From contig NZ_BMRZ01000016.1 of assembly GCF_014648895.1 (NCBI RefSeq), positions 62,001-126,000 on the forward strand: 64,000 nt of DNA. The letters run 5' to 3'. The position numbers and the translations under genes were made by a program. Of the stretch, positions 60,222-64,000 are shown piece by piece. The notes under the pieces are model-generated. The model had not been told where the DNA came from. It did not search any database and saw only the letters and a list, made by a program, of their open reading frames with translations. The stretch comes from Streptomyces tanashiensis. GTDB taxonomy: Bacteria > Actinomycetota > Actinomycetes > Streptomycetales > Streptomycetaceae. Position 1 is the stretch's first letter. Every line of letters starts with the position of its first letter.

Positions 60222-60410
60222 CAGCAGCTTCGACAGGAACGCCTTCGTCCGGTCGTGCTGCGGGGTCGTCAGGACATCCCGCGGGTTGCCCGACTCGATC
60301 ACCACGCCGCCGTCCATGAAGACCAGCGAGTCGTCGACCTCCCGGGCGATGCCCCTCTCGTGCGTGACGACGATCACCGTCATGCCCGACTCGGCCAGGT
60401 CATCACCACA
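60222..60410 (-). pseudogene. C-terminal remnant of an amino-acid ABC transporter ATPase (GlnQ-like)
   Basis: The leftward frame encodes DDLAESGMTVIVVTHERGIA, then FMDGGVVIESG and PQHDRTKAFLSKLL. This is the end of a polar-amino-acid ABC ATPase: the H-loop VTHE, the D-loop-distal strand and the C-terminal helix. The Walker A, signature and Walker B parts are missing upstream, where the frame becomes unrelated sequence next to a perfect palindrome. It is a truncated relic about 63 codons long and marks a recombination edge. Confidence 0.72.
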
Positions 60411-60423
60411 CAAGTCACAGAGC

Positions 60424-60445
60424 GGTCCCTCGACGTCGAGGGACC
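60424..60445. repeat. 22-bp perfect palindrome beside the ABC ATPase remnant
   Basis: The sequence from GGTCCCTCGAC to its exact complement has no spacer and is centred on GACGTC. It lies 13 bases from the point where the ATPase homology ends. It could be a recombination site, an operator or a hairpin. Confidence 0.6.
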
Positions 60446-61746
60446 CTGCCCCGTTCGCACTCCTCGGACAGCGCGCCAGCCGCGGCCACCGCCACCAAGG
60501 CCGGCCCCGCTCTCCGTACGCCCAGGAGCCGACCCTGCACGTCCTCCCCCCCCAGTCACCAGGAAGAGCCAGCCGACGGTTCCCCTGTACTGGGGGAAGG
60601 TCTAGGGCAGCAGCCTCCTGCGCCGCACCCACGAGCACTCGTCGCCCTTGACAGGTCCCATCGCGGTCCCCGAGGACCCGCAGCACCACGTCGACGCCGT
60701 CTACAGCGACACCTACAGAGCAGCAGACGACACCCGCCGCCAACCGACGAGAACGCCCACCAAGCGCCGACCTCGTCGCCATCCGACAACACCGCACTGG
60801 CATCAAACTGCACCCCCTGATGAACTCGACCTGCAGCAGCGAACTCGTCACCACCCGCCTTGGCGATCCCAGCACCCGCGTCCTGCCCGTTTGGACTGAC
60901 GCCAACGGCCGACACCAGCTCCACCCCACGCAGCACACCCCATGCATCCGGCTCCCTCGCAGGGCCAATCCAGATGACCGAAAGACAATCCGCCGCCCCA
61001 TGCGCCGAACCACCCCCATCCCCCAGAAATGGATCTCCACAGGCCGACCCGGCGACCTCACCACCGACTGCGCCCCCACACCCCGGGCGGCAACTGGGCA
61101 AAGACACCCGCACTCTGCGACTTCGCGTCCTGCCCCATATCTGGGCTACAGGCGGATGCATCAGCGGAGATAGGACCGTCAAACTAGAACTGAGTACTGG
61201 ACTCTCCAGGAAGTGGCTGGTCCCGACACAGGTGGGGCTCGGCCCCATCAGTACGGCAGAACGGCACACGCCAATACGGGATGGACGCAGCCTCGCCACC
61301 GCTGGCCAGAACCTCAATGACGGCACCCAGACCCGCCTTGGTCGACGGCGTCCCGCCGTCCACCGGACGCCCAGCTATCGGTCGCGAACTGTGCGCAAGG
61401 TGATCCTCCCGGTCATCTCTCGCAGGGCCGCCCGAAGATCGAGGGGCGGGGCGAGCTCTGTTCCACCAGTTCAAACACCTCTCTGTCCGATGGGAACGCC
61501 GCACCGAGCATTCAAAATTCAATTAACGCGCCGTCACCAAATTCCGATCTTGGGATCCAAATTGTGATCCGTCACACTTGGGTGAGTTTCACAACATGAC
61601 CGTCCTGCATGGATCACGCTTTCCTTCTTGTATGATTAGGTGTAGACGGCGTGTCGGTCGACCACCGCGCACCTCAAGCACAAGCTCCTGGCTACTAGCG
61701 CCTCGCGGGCTGGCAGTGAACACCTCAGTGGCATTTCGATGGAGCG
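60446..61746. other. Gene-poor accessory stretch
   Basis: About 1.3 kb with many Pro/Arg/His-rich frames on both strands but no ribosome-binding site plus recognisable domain. The last 250 bases are more AT-rich. A TATGAT hexamer at 61631-61636 could be the -10 box of the metallopeptidase promoter, but no good -35 partner was found. Confidence 0.45.
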
Positions 61747-61749
61747 ATG

Positions 61750-62307
61750 ATGCGTTGGCGTAGAGACCCTTCCCGGCACGCCCTCGTGAAAGAATGTCAG
61801 ATACTGCTTGCTGATCTCCCTATCCCCGCTCCGTTCAGCGTCGAGGCGCTGGTGTGGAATATGGAGGGTGCGTTGGGGCGCCAGATTCGGCTGGTGCCAC
61901 TGGATGACACCGCTGGTGGTCTGGGTACGGCGTGTGGCCTGCGGGTCAAAGCGCCGGAGTCCACGATAATTCTCTATCGCCGCCGTTCAAGTCGCAATCA
62001 AACCGAGCACATCATTCTCCATGAGCTCGCGCACGAGTGGCTGAACCACGGGACCTCCCTGACCGATGCGGAGATCGAGCGATACGTCCCTGAGCGAATT
62101 CGTCAGGAAGTCCTTCGGCGTTTCCCGTCGGCCCTGATCCAAGGGCGCGTTGATTTTGGCAGCACTGAGGAAAAGCAGGCCGAGCTTTCGGCTTCATTGA
62201 TCAAGCGGCTGGCGCGGCGTCAGTCGTTCACCGGAGATGACATGGTCAGCCTCCTGGAGCATTCACTTGCCCACCCAGTCGCTGCTCCGCCGCGGCGACG
62301 ACTCTAA
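61750..62307 (+). CDS. ImmA/IrrE-type zinc metallopeptidase
   Basis: This 185-aa protein has the zinc-protease motif HELAHEWLNH (91-100; HExxH) after a helix, as in ImmA/IrrE (COG2856) proteins, which cleave partner repressors and act in phage, ICE or stress regulation. Two adjacent ATGs occur at 61747 and 61750; the second has GGAG at a better 5-base spacing. The usual XRE-type partner is not next to it. It precedes a MAB_1171c-like membrane protein, an arrangement seen in other Streptomyces accessory regions. Confidence 0.82.
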   Translation: MRWRRDPSRHALVKECQILLADLPIPAPFSVEALVWNMEGALGRQIRLVPLDDTAGGLGTACGLRVKAPESTIILYRRRSSRNQTEHIILHELAHEWLNHGTSLTDAEIERYVPERIRQEVLRRFPSALIQGRVDFGSTEEKQAELSASLIKRLARRQSFTGDDMVSLLEHSLAHPVAAPPRRRL

Positions 62308-62426
62308 CCGCGATCTACTGGCGACCACTGAGGCACGGCTCCCGGCCTCACGACTTCCGCCTCATCGCGCAGTCCACATATTCGAAATTAAGGCTGCGTC
62401 CGACTGGCCTTCCGGGCTGGCGAAAT

Positions 62427-63494
62427 GTGCAGCCGCCGCAGATACCCACTGGTTCCGTGTTCGACTACATCAAATACCTTACTGCGGCTGTGATGACCCT
62501 CATCGCCGTATGGCGGTTCCCTGCAGTTCGGTACGCTGACGCTCACCGCCGGGCACTCTGGGGCGGCTATGCGGGATTCGCAGTAGCGCTCTGGCTCTAC
62601 ACGCCAGCGGCAATGGACGCGGTGGATCGCATTCCAGTAGTGGACCTGAGCGCCCTGCTCAGGCACTTTGCCAGTACTGCGGCGATCATCGCGGCCCTGA
62701 CCTACGTCGCCACCAGCTACGGGAAGAGCTCGGAGACGGTCGTACCCCGGCACGTAGCGGTCTCCCGCCGGATCGCACGCGCGTCCTACGGGACGGGAGC
62801 GATAGGCGTTATTCTGCTCACGGTCCTGTTTTTCACCGTGGTGGACCGCGACAAGCCGAGCCAGAACTTCCTCATCGACCACGCTGGGCAATGGGGGGTC
62901 GCGGTCTACATGACCGTGTTCTACTTCTTTCCGCTCATCACGACCGCGGTCTGCGGCTACCAGTGGACGAGGGCGGCGCGACGGGTCGAGAACACGAGCA
63001 TGCGTGTTGGGCTGGGTTTGATGGGGATCTCAATGTGGATGGGGCTGACCCACACATTGGCGCGTATCGCCATCCTCTGGGCTGCGGTCGCTTTCCCTCT
63101 CAGCTCCTCCACGATCCGGCTCCTTGTAGACGCCACGGCGATATGGATGAACCTGCTCTTCCTGATCGTTGCCGTTGGTGCGAGCATTCCCACCACCCGC
63201 GCGGCGGCGGCCCGGTGGAGAACCTGGCGCACGCTGTACAGGACTTACCCACTCTGGTTTGACCTGGTGGATCCGTTTCCCGGGACAAGCCTGTATCCAC
63301 CAGGGCGGCGCCTCGCGGAACTGAGGCACATACGCATCCCCATCGATGTTCGCCTGGACCGATGGACTCAGGACATTGCTGACGCTTGCGAGAAGCTGCG
63401 CTATTACGCTCCACGAGACTTGATGTTCGCCGCCGAGGACATCACCACATCGCACCCCGACCCTGAGTCGGCCGCGGAAGCGTACTGGATTTAG
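62427..63494 (+). CDS. MAB_1171c-like (DUF6545) membrane protein, interrupted by in-frame TAG
   Basis: The 355 sense codons encode about seven membrane helices (first at YIKYLTAAVMTLIAVWRF) and a conserved cytoplasmic C-terminal segment (TYPLWFDLVDPFPGTSLYPP, then IPIDVRLDRWTQDIADACEK), typical of the MAB_1171c family of putative transporters. Translation would stop at TAG 63492-63494 after EAYWI, but the same frame continues for 61 codons. The start is uncertain: GTG 62427 opens the frame, while GTG 62457 (VFDYIKYLT) fits the family start better; neither has a strong ribosome-binding site. The function is unknown. Pairing with the ImmA-like peptidase suggests an accessory regulatory or immunity role. 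Confidence 0.75.
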   Translation: MQPPQIPTGSVFDYIKYLTAAVMTLIAVWRFPAVRYADAHRRALWGGYAGFAVALWLYTPAAMDAVDRIPVVDLSALLRHFASTAAIIAALTYVATSYGKSSETVVPRHVAVSRRIARASYGTGAIGVILLTVLFFTVVDRDKPSQNFLIDHAGQWGVAVYMTVFYFFPLITTAVCGYQWTRAARRVENTSMRVGLGLMGISMWMGLTHTLARIAILWAAVAFPLSSSTIRLLVDATAIWMNLLFLIVAVGASIPTTRAAAARWRTWRTLYRTYPLWFDLVDPFPGTSLYPPGRRLAELRHIRIPIDVRLDRWTQDIADACEKLRYYAPRDLMFAAEDITTSHPDPESAAEAYWI

Positions 63495-63680
63495 GCCGCG
63501 CTCCAGGCCGCTGACACCTCGCAAGCCAACCCGTACGCCACTGCCCCTTTGAGAGACAAGCCGTTCGTTGACACCGACAGTGAAGCTGCGTGGCTTGCGC
63601 GAGTCAGCACGGCCTACTCGCACATCACCACGGATCGAGCTCGGGAGCTTCTCCTGCACTCTATGGAGGTGGAATCCTAA
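63495..63680 (+). pseudogene. In-frame continuation of the MAB_1171c-like gene after TAG
   Basis: Directly after the TAG the frame runs 61 further codons to TAA at 63678-63680, encoding AALQAADTSQANPYATAP, KPFVDTDSEAAWLARVSTAY and a final helix ARELLLHSMEVES. The residues fit the C-terminal tail I expect for this family. A single base change (for example CAG or AAG to TAG) would explain it, as would a sequencing error or stop readthrough. Confidence 0.6.
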
Positions 63681-63697
63681 ACGGGTCGCTAGCCCGT
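63681..63697 (+). repeat. Short hairpin after the MAB_1171c-like gene
   Basis: ACGGG-N7-CCCGT begins immediately after the TAA at 63680. The stem is only 5 bp, so terminator activity is doubtful. Confidence 0.25.
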
Positions 63698-63981
63698 AAT
63701 TAGCTTCACAGTCTGATTTCTTGGTTCAGACCCTATTTCCCGACGAACGAAACCAGGCTGAGTAGTGATCTTGCATGGCGGGCCGGTGAGTGAGATTTGG
63801 CACCGTCCGCCACATGAACTGGGCTGGTACCGTGGGTCATGCGGACTGATAGGTCTTGCTCCGCCTCGTAAGTGCACCCCGGCCTGCGACGCACTTCTAC
63901 TCCCGTCGCCACATGTAGCCGGGCAGTGACGCTATCCGGTCTGGATGGGCGTCCGAAATCTCAGCAATCTGGAGTTCTCGC
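63698..63981. other. Intergenic region before a gene running off the window
   Basis: No gene was recognised here. The region is less GC-rich than the chromosome average of the window and presumably contains the promoter of the next gene. Confidence 0.4.
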
Positions 63982-64000
63982 ATGTCCAACCGCCGCACGG
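63982..64000 (+). CDS. Start of a gene cut by the window edge
   Basis: An ATG at 63982 follows GGAG with a 7-base spacing, and the codons MSNRRT run to the window end. Too little is present to assign a function. Confidence 0.35.

Noticed and set aside
60556..61326. 256-codon minus-strand frame in the gene-poor stretch
   Set aside because: It has no ribosome-binding site, ends in a Cys/Arg low-complexity run and matches nothing recognisable.
61578..61763. 61-codon frame just upstream of the metallopeptidase, considered as an antitoxin
   Set aside because: It lacks a helix-turn-helix or any antitoxin-like pattern and overlaps the probable promoter region.
1..64000. CRISPR arrays, tRNA, rRNA, integrase genes and complete insertion sequences
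   Set aside because: None was found on reading: no regularly spaced repeats, no tRNA-like folds that could be supported, and no recognisable integrase or complete transposase.

Overview
The window is a high-GC actinomycete chromosome segment, almost certainly Streptomyces. Support comes from strong third-position GC, GTG starts, many ATGA/GTGA overlaps, secreted modular glycosidases, RsbW-like ATP-binding proteins, an ABC sugar transporter without its own ATPase, a likely DasR site, and a TTA codon in a regulator. No rRNA, tRNA, CRISPR array, complete transposase or integrase was recognised.

Positions 1-40.3 kb form a carbohydrate-utilisation region. It holds a secreted GH27 enzyme; a LacI regulator divergent from a secreted ThuA/sugar-dehydrogenase fusion; an amino-sugar/tagatose-type catabolic set (class II aldolase, SIS isomerase, PfkB kinase, ROK kinase) with a divergent DeoR regulator; and a binding protein plus two permeases without an ATPase. 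A second, tightly coupled operon runs from about 17.35 to 27.4 kb: Gfo/Idh/MocA oxidoreductase, ribose-type ABC transporter, TIM-barrel isomerase and a second ThuA/dehydrogenase fusion. Two tandem LuxR-type ATPase regulators and an RsbW-like protein follow. Then come two secreted GH20 enzymes around a ROK regulator, with a DasR-type operator upstream of the first.

Positions 40.6-55.1 kb hold a compact biosynthetic-looking island. A 12-gene leftward run encodes an RsbW-like protein, HAD phosphatase, GT-B-like protein, thymidylate-synthase-fold enzyme, NodU-type carbamoyltransferase, CgeB/glycosyltransferase-like protein, P-loop kinase, methyltransferase, two phosphotransferases, a histidine phosphatase and an NAD-dependent epimerase. 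Divergent to it lie an XRE/TPR regulator with a TTA codon, a RibD-C-type reductase and a pyrimidine-type deaminase. The TS-like protein has Asp where thymidylate synthases have the uracil-reading Asn. This points to a cytosine nucleotide substrate and possibly an undescribed nucleoside pathway.

Positions 55.2-64 kb are accessory DNA. They carry a PD-(D/E)XK/zinc-ribbon nuclease-like protein, an apparent ABC-three-component (ABC-3C) conflict system (Rad50-like ATPase with a CxxC hook, middle component, Mrr-like nuclease effector), and a C-terminal remnant of an amino-acid ABC ATPase beside a 22-bp perfect palindrome. A gene-poor stretch follows, then an ImmA/IrrE-type metallopeptidase and a MAB_1171c-like membrane protein interrupted by an in-frame TAG.
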